From: Ustilaginoidea virens
Taxonomy: Eukaryota; Ascomycota; Sordariomycetes; Hypocreales; Clavicipitaceae
Length of the DNA stretch: 64,000 bases
NCBI RefSeq assembly: GCF_000687475.1
Contig: NC_057316.1
Coordinates: 3,038,001 to 3,102,000 of the forward strand
Direction of reading: 5' to 3'
Shown here: in pieces, positions 46,301-59,307 of the stretch
Numbering within the stretch: the first letter of the stretch is position 1
How the letters are laid out: every line of letters begins with the position of its first letter
Notes under the pieces: model-generated
Database searches by the model: none
What the model was told of the DNA's origin: nothing
Seen by the model: the letters and a program-made list of their open reading frames with translations, nothing else
Position numbers and translations under genes: made by a program

Positions 46301-49300
46301 CGAGAGCTAGATACTGGCTTTGAGCTTGACGTATTTCTGGAGCTAGTGGCTCGAGAACTGGGAATAGGTTGAGAGCTGGACGTTGTTCTTAAGCTTGAAG
46401 TATACTTGGAGCCAAGAGAATTCGATGTACGTTGAGAGCTAGAAACTGGCCTTGAGCTTGAAGTGTGCTTAGAGCTAGTGGCTTGGGAACTCGACATAAC
46501 GTGAGGGCTGGATGCTAATCTTGAGCTAGTAGCTTGAGGACTCGACGTATACCTAGAGCTGGATACGATACGTGAGCTTGACGTAACTTGGGAAGCCGAA
46601 GCAGGTCTTGAGCTAGAGGAATACTTGGAGCTTGTAGGCCGAGAACTCGAGGTGGATTTAGAGCCAGATATTAAGTGTGAGCTGGTCGTGGCTTTAGAAC
46701 TCGAGGCAAATCCGGAGCTAGATACTAGTCTCGAGGTAGAAGAATGCTTGGAGCTTGTAGGTTGAGGACTCGAAGTATGTCTAAAACTAGAGCTAGACAC
46801 TATACGCAAGCTTGACGTGGCTTGAGAACTTGAAAGATGCCTAGAGCTAGACAAGCTAGAAGAATGCCGGGAGCTTGTAGGCCGAGAACTCGAGGTGAAT
46901 TTAGAGCTGGATGACAAGTGCGAGCTGGAAGTAGCTTGAAGACTCGAGGTATCTCTATGACTAGAACTAGATACTCCGCGCAAGCTTGAAGTGACTTGAG
47001 AACTCGAAACATGTCTAGAGACAGATACTGATCTTGAACTAGACGATTGCCTAGAGCTTGTGAATTGAGAACTAAGGGTAGGCTTGGAGCTCAGTACCAT
47101 ATGCGAACTTGAAGTAGCTTGCACGCTCGAGGTATTTCTAGAGCTAGGTATTGGCCTTGAGCTATAATTAGAGCTTGTAGCTTGAGAAGTCGAGGAATAT
47201 CTTGAACTAGATATAATATGCGAGCTTGACTTGACTTGAGGACTCGAGATATGCTGGGAGCTAGAAACCGGCCTTGAGGTTGAAGCGTGCTTGTAGCTAG
47301 AGGTTTGAGAGCTTGCACTAGGTCCCGAGCTGGATATGAGCCTTGGGCTAGAAGAGTATTTAGAGCTCGTAGCCTGAGAACTTGAGGAACGCCTAGAGCT
47401 GGATATAGTATGTGAGCTTAAAGTAGTGAGAGGACTCGAGATAGGCCCAGACCTGGATAAAGTGCGCGAGCCTGAAGAAGAACGGGAACTTGGGCTTGAC
47501 GGAGAGAAGGATACCGTTTTGCGGCTGGAAATAGGATTGGAGCTTGTAGGGTCTCGAGACTTAGAGGTAAATGTGGTGCTTAGGACTAGTTTAGAGTTTG
47601 AGGCTTCCACAGAAGTTTTGGTAGAAATTGATACCGGCCTAACGTAGGACGTTGTGAATGATAAAATAGAACTCGAGGCAGTCCTTTTGCTGGATGTTGG
47701 GTTCGATCTTGACGCTGCACGACTAGATGATTGTCCAGTCGATAATACGCGGCTGGTTGACACTAGGCTGGAGCTGGAAGCCGGCTTAGAATTAGACACG
47801 GAGCGAGAAGTGGACGTTGGATGGGAGCTAGATATCGGATGGGAGCTAGCCGTAAGGCGAGAACTAGATATCGGGCGAGAACTAGACATCGGGCGAGAAC
47901 TAGATATCGGATGGGAGCTAGATATCGGATGGGAGCTAGCCATAAGGCGAGAACTAGACGTCGGGCGAGAACTAGATGTCGGATGGGAGCTAGCCATGAG
48001 GTGTGAACTAGACGTCGGACGAGAACTTGAGCGAGGTTTAGATGATGCGGTGCCAGACGAGACATGACTAGTGGGCGATGCGCTACGAGACGAAGCGGAT
48101 CCAGGTGAAATAGTGCCGGAACTAGCCGACTTAGAGCTCGATCCGGCATGACTGGACGCAAATGTACCGGTTGGAGCTGCGGTAGATGCGACATGAGTGG
48201 ATGAAGCATGAGCCGAGTTTGCTATGCTTTTAGAAGAAGATCGACTAGAAGATACCAGGCTCGAGCCAAGTCCACGACTAGATGATGCCACGCCGGATGA
48301 TATCTGGCTAGAGCTCGCTAGGGCCTTGGAGCTTGAGACGTGACTAGATAATGCTGTGCCTGATGATGATGCTCTAGACGAGGAGTGGCTTGAGGAAGTA
48401 GACCTTGATGAGATATAGGTGGATGTAGCGCGAGTCGAAGTTATTATGCCTCTAGAAGTAGCAGAGCCAGAAGATACTCGACTAGAGCTAGTTATATGGC
48501 TAGAGGAGGCGCCTGACGATATTTGACCCGAGCTTCCTATGGCCTTAGAGCTTATTGCGTGGCTAGACGATGCTGTACTTAATAATATTTCTCTAGACGA
48601 GGAGTGACTAGAGGAAGTGTACTTCGATATAATATAAGTGGAGGTGGCGCGAGTCGAGGTTACTAGGCTTCTAGAAGTAGCTGGACTAGAAGATACTCGA
48701 CTAGAGCTAGTTCTATGACTAGAGGCGGTGCCTGAAGATATTCGACTAGAGCTTCCTAAGGTCTTAGAGCTTGTTATGTAGCTTGACGAAGCTGTGCCTG
48801 GCGATGATGGTCTCGATAAGGAGTGACTGGAGGAAGTGGACTTCGATATAATATAAGTGGAGGTGGCGCGAGTCGAGGTTACTAGGCTTCTAGAAGTAGC
48901 TGGACTAGAAGATACTGGACTAGAGCTAGTTCTATGACTAGAGGCGGTGCCTGAAAATATTCGACTAGAGCTTACTAAGGTCTTAGAGCTTGTTGCGTGG
49001 CTCGACGATGCTGTGACTAGTGATGATAGGCTCGACGGAGCATGAATTGATGAATAATGACTTGATAAAGCACGACTTGATGAAGCATGGGCTGACGAGC
49101 CGTGGGTTGAGGAAGCAGTATGAGCTAACGAAGAACGGCTAGACAAGGCGTTAGTTGATGAAGTATGGCTTGATAAAGTGCGGCTTGAAAAAATATGGCT
49201 TGATGACGAAGCTAGGCTCGGTGACGTATGGGTTGACAGAGCGTTAGTCGATGAAATACGACTTGATAAGACCTGACTTGATAAAACATGACTTGACGAG

Positions 49301-52300
49301 ACATGAGTTGGTAAATCACGGGTCGATGAGGCATGGGAAGAGGAAGGACGATTTGATGAAGCACGGCTTAATGAAGAACGGCTTGGCGATATATGGGTTG
49401 ATAAAGTATAGGTCAGTGAAGCATGACTCGACGAAGCATGGCTCGATGAGGCATGGCTTGAAGAGTCGTGGGTTGAGGAAGCATGAGTTGATAAAGCACG
49501 ACTCGACGATTTAGAGCTTGAAAAAATATATATTGATGAAGAATGACTTGATGACGCATGATTAGACGACGTTGACTCAGATTTCGGTGCAGTTGTACTC
49601 GCTGATGACGTTGAGCCAGAAGCACGACCAGACGATAAGGTCCTAGATGAAGTGCGATGGGATAATGTAAGGGTTGAGAGCGATGATTTAATTGAAGAAG
49701 GAGCCCCTGAAGAGGCCTGGCGTGACGTTGCAGAAGACGCCGTGGACCCAGACTTGGAGCTGGGGTTATGGCTAGATGAGGTTGAGCTATGAGTCCTAAT
49801 TGTACTGGAGGTGGACGAGTGTCTGGAGGATGCTGAGCTGGTCTGCTTTTGGCTGGACGACGCACGGCTGGAAATAGCGTGGCTGGATGATGATGCATGA
49901 ATAGATATGGAGCTGGACGATACAGTTTTGGAGGAGTCAGAATGACTAGATGAAGTATGACTGGGCAATGTAAAGCTAGACGATGCCGGTCCAGCAGATG
50001 GTGAATGGCTAGACGATGCCGATCTGGATGATATTAAATGGCTAGATGACGCCGATTTAGATGAAGCTGGATGGCTAGATAATATTGATCCAGTAGATGC
50101 TGAATGGCTAGAAGATGCCGACCTGGATAGGATTGAATTGCTAGATGATGGTAATCTAGATGAGGCCGAATGGCTAGATAATATTGACCTAGACGATACT
50201 AAATTACCAGATGATGTCAATCTAGATGATACTAAATCGCTAGGAGATGCCGACCTAGAAGAGGTAGAGTGGCTGGATGATACCGGTCTAGTCGATGCCG
50301 AATGGCTGGACGAAGTACGACTAGGTAATACAGAGCTAGATGATGTCGATCTAGATGCGATCGAATGGCTAGATGAAGTTGAATGGCTGGATGATGTCGG
50401 TCTAGTCGATGCTAAATGGCTAGATAAACCCTGGCTAGATAAAACAGAGCTAGGTGATGTCGATTTAGTCAAGACTAAATGGCTAGACGAAGTACGACTA
50501 GGTATTACAGAGTTAGATGATGTTGATCTAGATGAGACCAAATGGCTAGATGATGATAATCTAGTTGATGCCGAATGGCTGGACGAAGTTGGACTAGGTA
50601 ATACAGAGTAAAATGATGTTGATCTGGATGAGGTTAAATAGTCAGATGATGATAATCTAGTTGATATCGAATGGCTGGACGATGCACGACTAGGTGATGC
50701 AGAGTTAGATGTTGTCGATCTAGATGGGATTAAATGGCTAGATATTAATCCAGTCGATGCCGAATGGCTAGATAACGCCGACCTAGTTACTATCGAATGG
50801 CTAGATGAGATCAAATGGCTAGATGATGCTAATCTAGTCGATTCCGAACGGCTAAATAAAGTATGACTAGATAATACAGAGCTAGATGACGAAGATCTAA
50901 TGAAGACTGAGTGGCTAGATGAAGATAGTCTAGTCGGAGCCGACCGGATGGACGAAGTACTACTAAATAGTATAGAGCTGGATGATGCTGGCTTAGATAA
51001 GACAGAATGGCTGGATGAGGCTTGGCTAGATATTGCAGAGCTGGCTGATGCTTGCCCGGATGGTACTGAATAACGAGATAAAGTATGACTGATTGATGTT
51101 GCCTTTAAAGACAAGATCGAATGACTACTTGAAGTATAGCTGGATAATGAGGATTTGGAGGATGCTGGTCCAGACGATACCGAATGGCTAGATGAAATGT
51201 GACTTGGTATTATCGAGGTAGATGGCGAGGGTCTAAGCGAGAGTGAGCCGGAGGTGCTTCTGAGTGACGAATGTCTGGATCCTGATCCAGATATTGCAGT
51301 GCTGGAAGATAATGTGCTGCTGTATAATGTCAAGCTAGTTACCAGACTAGAGGATATTATCCTAGATGATGTACGGCTAGGCATTTGCACAGATGATGAG
51401 GGCCCAGAAGATACAAAGCTAGTTAATATTCCAGATAACGTCGTCCTAGATAATAAATAGCTAGATGTTTTCCCAGATGATATTTGTCTAGACGATGTAT
51501 AGCTCGTTACCAATCCAGATGACGTTGTCTTTGATGATGGACGGCTAGATGTTTGCCAAGATGATATTGGTCTAGATGATACAAAGCTAGTTACTAGTGT
51601 AGATGGCGTCGTCTTAGATGACGAATGGCTAAATGTTTGTCCAGATGATATCGGTCTAGACGATGTATAGCTAGTTAGTAACCCGGATGACGTTGTCCTT
51701 GATAATAAATTCCTAGACGATGAATGGCCGGATAATGCAGCGCTAGATATTTGTCCAGATGATGTGGTCCTAGGGGACGTAAGGCTTGACGATATATGGC
51801 TTGAATGGCTTGATAATGCAGAATTGGACATTGCTTGGCTAGATGTCGCATGGCTAGATGTTTTTCTAGATGAAGTGGTCCTAGATGATTTATAGCTTGA
51901 AGATGTATGGCTAGAAATTTCATGGCTGGAAGTCGCATGGCTCGATGATTGTCCAGATGGTATGGTCCTAGATGATGGATGGCTCGAGGATGTATGGCTA
52001 GGTGCTTTCCCAGACGATATCGCACTAGAAGATGTACGTATAGACGCTATATAACTGGTTACTAGACCAGAAGATATAGACCTCGATGACGCGTGGCTAG
52101 GTGATGCACTGCTAGATATTAGTCCAGACGATATACTATGAGAGTTTTTATAGCTAGATGATGCAAAACTCGATCCTCCGGAAGGCATATGGCTCGATGA
52201 TGCATAGCTAGTTACGGGTTTGGATGATATTGGACTAAAAGATATATAGCTTGATGTTAACGAAATATGGCTGGATACTCTAGAAGATGCATGGCTAGAT

Positions 52301-55300
52301 GACGTATAGCTAGATGCTGGTCTAGGCGATATTATGCTGGATGATGCTGTGCTAGAGGCTGACCTAGACGATATCGTGCTAGATACTGCATAACTAGGTG
52401 TCGGCCTGGATGATGCTGTGCTAGATACTGCATGACTAGATGTCGGCCTGGATGATGCTGTGCTAGATACTGTATGACTAGATGTCGGCCTAGATGATGC
52501 TGTGCTAGAGGCTGACCTGGACGATGTCGTGCTAGATACTGCATGACTAGATGTCGGCCTGGATGATATTATGCTAGAGGCTGACCTGGACGATGTCGTG
52601 CTAGATACTGCATGACTAGATGTCGGCCTAGATGATATTGTGCTAGAGGCTGACCTAGACGATATTGTACTAGAGGCTGACCTAGACGATATCGTGCTAG
52701 ATACTGCATGACTAGATGTCGGCCTGGATGATGCTGTGCTAGAGGCTGACATAGATGATATCGTGCTAGATACTGTAGGGCTAGAGGCCGACCTAGACGA
52801 TATCGTGCTAGATACTGCATGACTAGATGTCGGCCTGGATGATGCTGTGCTAGAGGCTGACATAGATGATATCGTGCTAGATACTGTAGGGCTAGAGGCC
52901 GACCTAGACGATATCGTGCTAGAGGCTGACCTAGATGATATCGTGCTAGATACTGTATGACTAGATGTCGGCCTGGATGATGCTATGCTAGAGGCTGACC
53001 TAGATGATATCGTGCTAAATACTGCATGACTAGATGTCGGCCTGGATGATGCTGTGCTAGATACTGCAGGACTAGATGTTGGCATAGATAATGCGGTGCT
53101 AGAGGCTGACCTAGATGAAATTATGCTAGGTATTGTATAACTAGATGCGGATGTAGACGGTGTCGCACTGCTAGATGACATATCGCTAGATACTGGTTTT
53201 GATATTATTATGCTAGATAATAGTGTAGCCGATATAGTGCTGGATAAAATATGACTAGACGCTGGTCTAGATGAGACTGTACTGGATAGTGCATGACTAG
53301 ATGCTGACCTAGATAGTATCGTGCTAGTTGATATATGACTAGATGCTAATGTAGACGATATCGCGCTGGAAGATAGATGACCAGATAACGACCTAGATGA
53401 TACTGTGGTAGATAATACACGACTAGACATTAACCTAGACGATGTTGTCCCGGATGATGCACGGCCAGATACGGACCTGGACGAATCCGTGCTTGATGTT
53501 GGTTTAGACGATATTGTTCTGGATGTTATATAGCTGGTTACCAGTCCAGATGATGTCATAGCAGAGGATGTCTGGCTGGAGGATGACATAGAGCTAAGTG
53601 ATGTAAAATAGGAAGATACTTGGCTCGACGATATAGAGATAGAAGGTGCTTTGCTAGAAGATGCCTGGGAAAGTGATAACTGGCTGGAAAATGTCTGGGT
53701 AGACATTAAGGATGATGTTTGGCTAGATAATAACTGACTGAACGATGTCTGACTAGACGATAGTCCACTAAGAGATGTCTGGCTAGGCGACATCTGGCTA
53801 GAAGATGACTGATCCGATAGTATCGGGCTAAAGTATGTCTGACCAGACGATATCTGGCTAGACGATAATTGCCGAGATGATATCTCGCTAGAAGCTGCCG
53901 AGCTAGGAGATAACGGGCCAGATGATATAGAGCTAGATACTTCAGTACTAGAGGGTAGTTGGCTAAACGAGAATGAGCTAAGGAATTCAGAGGTGGAAGA
54001 TGTACGGGCTGCTGTTTCGGAGCTAACTACTTCAGAGCCGGACGATATCGAGCTAGTTGTGTCGGGGCTAGAATACGTTTGGTTTGATGAGGACGACGAC
54101 GATGCATAGCCAGACGATCCAGCGGTAGATGACGCCGACATCGACAATACGGGCCCAGAAGCCGCAGGCCCAGAAGCCACAGGCCCAGGAGCTGCAGATC
54201 CAGATGACCCAGATCCAGACGACCCAGATCCGGACGACCCAGACGACCCAGACGACCCAGACCCATAAACAGATAATACAGAGCCGGAAGCTGCAGACCC
54301 AGACGACGCAGGCACAGACGATTCGGAGCTAGGCAGTGCAGATGCAGACGATGCAGAGCTAGATAATGCAGAGCCAAACGATACCAAAGTAGTTACTTCA
54401 GAGGTAGTAGATTCCCGGCTAGAGGCTATCGGGCTCGCTTGGTCAGAGCTGGAAGATGCTTGATCAGACGGTAGAGACTTATATAATATAGAAGTAGGCG
54501 ATGTTGAGGCGGGTGTCTCAGAGGTAGAAGAAAATTGGCTGAATAGTATGGAGCTAGATAATTCTGTGGCAGACAAAAATGAGGTAGCGGGCTCAGAGCT
54601 GTTAAAAGCTGCTTGTGTAGATGACATAGAATCAGACGATACGGAGACAAATGATGCTGTGTGAGTAGACTTAGAGGTAGAGGGTGCTTGATTTGACAAT
54701 ATCGAGGTAGGCGACAAAGAACTAGATAACATAGAGCTGGATAGTGCAGAGGCAGAAGATGTTGTAGTCAATTCAGAGATAGAGGATGCCTGGATGGAGA
54801 ACATCGAGCCACTTGATTCAAAGCTCGATGCTTCACTAGGCGATGCAGAAACAGGTGCACTGGAGGAAGGCGATATAAAGACGGATGTTCCAGAGCCAGT
54901 AAAAGATACTTGGCTAGACGGCGCAGAGCCAGATAATGCGGAGTTGGATGGAGTTTGGCTGGATACTGCATAAGAAGATAGGCTAGAAGTCACTTCGCTG
55001 GATGATAGTAAGGTTGAAGATGCGGACGCAAATGACTCAGAGCTAGAAGATGCTTGACTAGACGACGTAACACTATAAGACGGAGAACCAGACGATAGAG
55101 AGCCAGACGTTCCAGAGCTAGTAGACAGTGTTTGACTAGAATTTGTTTGGCCAGATATTGTAGAGGCAGATAACGCGGAGGCAGATAATAGAGAGCTCGA
55201 CACCGCAGAACTTGTAAGAGGAATTTGAATTGACGATGTAGAGCCGGATGAAGCAGAGCTACGAGGTGCTTGACTAGCCGATCTCGTGTCAGTAGATGAT

Positions 55301-58300
55301 GACTGGCTAGAAGCTTTCTCGCTAGACGATGCGGAGGCAGGCCACAGAAGGGTGGACGATATTAAGCTAGCAGAAGATTCTTGGCTCGGCCAGGTAGAGG
55401 TAGATGATGCCGACCCGATAGGTGCTTGGCTGGCAGGCGCTTCGCTAGACAATGAGGAGCGAAGGGTGTGGCTAGATAACTCGCTAGTAGAGGATGGCTG
55501 ACTGGAAGATGCCGAGCTTAACACCTCAGAGCTAGACGATGCTTCGCTAAAGGACCAAATAGTAGAGGATGAGCCGGAAGATGTAGGGCTAAATATTGCA
55601 GAGCTAGATGATGCGGCTTCGGAGACCACAGAGCTAGAGAATACCTGGCCAGATGATTCAGAACTAGAGGATGAAACGCTGGACAATCCAGAGGTGGAAG
55701 ATGCTTGGATAGGCGATGCATAGCTAGATGATGAAGGCGAGATTGTACTAGAAGATGTGTAGCTAAAGAACGCTTGGGGAGATGACATTTGACTGGATGG
55801 TGTAGAGCTAGTCGAAGCGATAACGAAAGATGCAGAGCTAGATAGCATCTGGCCTGACGATGAATTAGGAGATGGATCAGGCGATGCTGCGCCAGGTGAT
55901 ACGGAGCTGGATAATGTGTAGGTAGATGATGCCTGGGTATAATACGCAGAGCTAGATAGCATATGGCCTGACGATGAATCAGGAGATGGATCAGGCGATG
56001 CTGCGCCAGGTGATACGGAGCTGGATAATGTGTAGGTAGATGATGCCTGGGTATAATACGCAGAGCTAGATGAATGAGACAACAATACACTGGAGGATGG
56101 ATACCTAGATGACGCCTGGCTTGGCGACGTCTGGCCAGATGCAGGTCCGGACGATGTTATGTCGGAAGACACAGAGCCAAGTAGCGATTCTTGGCTAGAC
56201 GTTGCATACACTTTAGGTACAGGTCCACCTAGTATTGTATCGGAAGATATATAGCTAGACGATACTTGGTCCGATACTTGGCCGGACGGCACCTGGCTAG
56301 ACGTTACATAACTTGACGCAGGTCCTGAGGGTATAATATCGGAAGACTTGAAGTCTGACAATACTTGGTCAGACGACACCGGGCTAGAGAATGACTGACT
56401 GGAGGAGCCAGAACTAAATGTAGGCTCAGGCGATGTCGTACCGGAAGATAAATGGCTGGACAATGTTTGGCTAAACGATGCATAACTGGTTATAGGCCTA
56501 GGCGATATTGTATTAGAAGACGTATAGCCGGACGACGCCTGGCTCGATGTTGCCAGACTTGACGATGTCTGGCTCGATGAAGTCTGAGCAGTTGATGCCG
56601 GGCTAGATACAGACCTATATGATGCTGCATCGGAAGGCGTATAGGTAGACGATGCCTGGTTTGAATTCAGTTGGCTTGATAATGCCGGGCTCGACGACGC
56701 TTGGTTTAAAGATGCCTGGCTAGACGATGGCTGGCTAGATAACGCATTGCTAGATGACGTCGGGGTTGATGATGCCTGGCTAGACACAGACCCATATGAT
56801 GCTGTATCGGAAGATGCATAGGTAGACGATGCCTGGCTCGATAATGCCTGGCTCGATGATTCCTGGCTCGATGATTCCTGGCTTAATGATGCCTGGCTTG
56901 ACGATTTCAATATTGTATCAGAAGATACATAGCTAGAAAATGTCTGGCTTGACAATGCTTGGTTTGAAGACAAATGGCTTGATAATGCCGGATTTGATAT
57001 AGACCCATATGATGTTGTGTCGGAAAATGTATAGCTAGACGAAGCCTGGCTTGATGGTGTTGGGTCAGATATAGGTCCATATGATGTTGCATCGGAAGAC
57101 GTATAGCTAGCTGCTGCCGGGCTAGACGACGTCTTCTCGGAAGATGTATGGCTGGATTCAGGTTGAGACGATGTTATGCCCGATGAAGTGTAACTAGATG
57201 ACATGTAGTTAAATATCGTGGGCCCAGTCGATGCAGTTCCAGACGAGACCGGACGGGAAGAAATGGAGGTAGTTGATGTATCGCTAGATGAACCAGGGTT
57301 GGGCGCTACAGCGTTGCTAGAGGAGGCATCGCCAGATGATGCAGCCGCGCCAGAGGAAGTAACACTGGATAAAGAAGGGCTAGAGAGAGTATAGAGAGAG
57401 GACGCATAAACGTGTGACGAATCCTGGGTCAGTGAGGCAGAAGTTCCTGACAATGTATAACCAGAGAGGCCGGAAGCGAGAGAATTATCCGCCGAGGAAG
57501 CATATGTAGTTGATGCTGATATGGTCAACGGGATGTAATCAGAAGTAGAACTAGAAGATGCACGGCTGGGCAAATCGGGCAAGCTTGATAAAGTATAACT
57601 CGACGAATCAAAACCAAAGCGCGTCTGGCTCGGTGAGGCGTAGCTGGATGACGCAGCTATGCTCGACAGAGTATAACTTGACAAAGGAGCATCGGAAGAT
57701 GCCTGGATGGATGAATCACTGCTAGATGAAGAAGCTATATTTGATAAAGCATAACTAGATGAGGCGAAGCTGAAAGACGCATAGCTGGTTAGAACACGAC
57801 TAGGATTCGCTGCTGTATCCGATGGCGTTTGACTAGATAAAAGAGAGCCAGAAAATGGAAATCTAGTCAAGATAGCGCTAGGCATTGCTGGTGTGTATGA
57901 TAAAGTTGAACCAGACGAGGAAAAGATAGAGGGCACATTTGTAGATGATGTACGGCCAGGCGAGGAAATAAAGCTGGATATTACGGCAGTGTCTGATGAC
58001 GTATAGTTGGGTGAAATAGAGCCGGAAGATATATCCATAGACGATGTTTGGCTCGGTTGGGAAGCATAGCTGGAGAATTCAGCGCTAGACGACGACTGGC
58101 CAGGTATAACATAGCTTGATAGTGTGGAATCAGAGGATGTCATGCCTGATGAAGTATTGTTGGATGAAGGAGAGCCAGCAGATGTATAGCTGGGCGAGGT
58201 GTAGCTAGTTGAGGTGCGGTTTGGAGGTGTCGCTGTGCCGGATGGAGCATAATCAGACAAAGTCGAGCCGGAAATCGTGGAATCAGCCAATGTATGGCTA

Positions 58301-59307
58301 GAGGAAGCAGCGCCATATGTCGCCGGGCGAGACGAGGATGGGCTAGATGAAGCGTAGCTAGATGGTGCTACGGCTGATGAGTTCTGGCTCGACAAAGTAG
58401 AGCCGGAAAACGCCTGGCTGGAGGAAGCAGGGCCGGACAAAGCGGGACTCAATGAAGCCGTGCGAGCTTCCCCGGAGTCGGATGTAGAGGGCGTCAATGG
58501 TTGCGGGTTGGACTGGGTATCTTGCAACAGGATATCTGTGCTTGTAGGATTTGGATCGCGAATCGTGCTGGAGGAAAAGGCATTGCCATCAGCAGAGCTT
58601 GCCACATTGTTGGAGCTCTGGGCGGCAACTATGCTGGTGCCAGGCTGTTGAGCTGACGAAGAAGTAGCGCTGGCCGAAGCGCCCGTGTTTATTGGAAAAG
58701 CGGTGTCGGGGTCGGTATCGGCGCCGCTGCTGGTGCCGGTGTCGGTTCGGGTTTGCGAGCTGACGGAAGCTGGTGATGACGGTGATGGCGGTGATGACGA
58801 TGATGATGGTGATGGTGATGGTGATGGTGCTGCTGACGGCAAGGACGGCGCGAGAGGAGGCGCTATGACAGCAGTGGTACCGGCAGTCTCGGCACGACAC
58901 GGCTCGAGGCTTATTCATAGACGAGTTGATTAACCATCTAGGATGGAGGAGAAATCCCGCATGTGTTCTTTTTCCCTGTCTTCCTCTTTCCAAGCTCTCA
59001 CTACGCGCCCGGGGAGGCCTTACCTTGAGATTGTAGTGCTTCTCGTCCTGGTGATTGTCAAGACGGTGCTGACGGCCGACGGCCGGGTTATGCTGATGGT
59101 CAGGCCATCACAGATGGTCAGCTCGGTGCTCGCCGCAAAGTACGTCTGGATGGCAATGGGGATCTCGGTGAGGATCCACACGGGCTGGAGTTTCAGCGTC
59201 GCCGTTGCATTGACGGCGCGTCTGTAGCCGCCCAGCAGGGGTTTGGCCGCCGCGAGGCCGTAGAAGCACGTCAGGACGGCCGCAACCCAACCGGGGCCGG
59301 ATGACAT
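40342..59307 (-). CDS. Giant secreted serine-rich mucin-like surface protein (6,283 aa)
   Basis: Exon 1 (59307-59024) encodes a signal peptide (VAAVLTCFYGLAAA), a dibasic site (GGYRR) and a ~60-residue beta-rich segment with one Cys. The intron is 59023-58910 (GTAAGG..AATAAG). Exon 2 (58909-40342) is 18,568 nt without a stop. Together they make 18,852 nt, exactly 6,284 codons with the stop. Residues ~125 to 6,130 are dominated by Ser, with Thr, Ala, Pro, Gln, Arg, His, Tyr and Ile interspersed and almost no acidic residues. This is the composition of heavily O-mannosylated wall or adhesin stalks. It contains separate tandem arrays of 78, 105, 120 and 141 bp. The last 145 residues form a Cys-rich domain with two similar halves. 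No GPI tail is seen. Ser runs use mixed TCN and AGY codons, not a simple triplet repeat. I do not recognise the family; adhesin, mucin or spore/sheath protein are possibilities. Confidence 0.85.
40345..40779 (-). other. C-terminal Cys-rich tandem domain of the giant protein
   Basis: The final 145 residues contain 12 Cys. Two halves align: LPDSCNN..LPACLLDLGPFASG..SCLAK..VNCLNKSL and LPDACLA..VGACQLALGPFALG..QCFTK..VSCLLQSL. The Cys spacing is 18, 15, 18 in the first half and 18, 15, 14 in the second. Each half also keeps LGPFA. I do not recognise this domain. Confidence 0.75.
41090..41760 (-). repeat. 78 bp (26-residue) tandem array in the giant gene
   Basis: About eight to nine units marked by GAGCTAGAAGCTTGGGAACT on the plus strand, spaced 78 bp. 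They encode a repeat of the type SSSQASSSSLIMSSSTTSHP. The inner copies are nearly identical. Confidence 0.85.
43370..43930 (-). repeat. 120 bp (40-residue) tandem array in the giant gene
   Basis: Marked by GATGAGCTAGCAATATTC or a close variant at about 43396, 43636, 43756 and 43876; spacing is a multiple of 120 bp. The units encode Arg/Thr/Ser-rich repeats with RNIASS. Confidence 0.8.
44650..45070 (-). repeat. 141 bp (47-residue) tandem array in the giant gene
   Basis: AAACCCGAGGTAGGCCGGGA recurs at 44720, 44861 and 45002. The units encode repeats containing SSRPTSGFISSF. Confidence 0.85.
45400..45990 (-). repeat. 105 bp (35-residue) tandem array in the giant gene
   Basis: GATGCTGGCCTTGAGGTGGA recurs at about 45527, 45632 and 45737 with further divergent copies. 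The units encode repeats with SSKHISTSQVTSSKYTSTS. Confidence 0.85.
52320..53120 (-). repeat. Dense short tandem/interspersed repeats in the giant gene
   Basis: Reshuffled copies of two short modules, plus-strand ATGACTAGATGTCGGCCTGG and GTGCTAGAGGCTGACCTAGA. They encode SSRPTSSHAVSST and STISSRSAS-type blocks in varying order. Confidence 0.8.

Noticed and set aside
47654..51460. Further plus-strand Asp/Glu/Leu-rich ORFs (for example 47654-48067 and 50138-50611)
   Set aside because: They are shadows of serine codons read on the opposite strand in the giant exon.
40342..59307. CRISPR-like or satellite interpretation of the repeat block
   Set aside because: The repeats are in-frame coding units inside a continuous ORF with signal peptide and Cys domain, not direct repeats with unique spacers.
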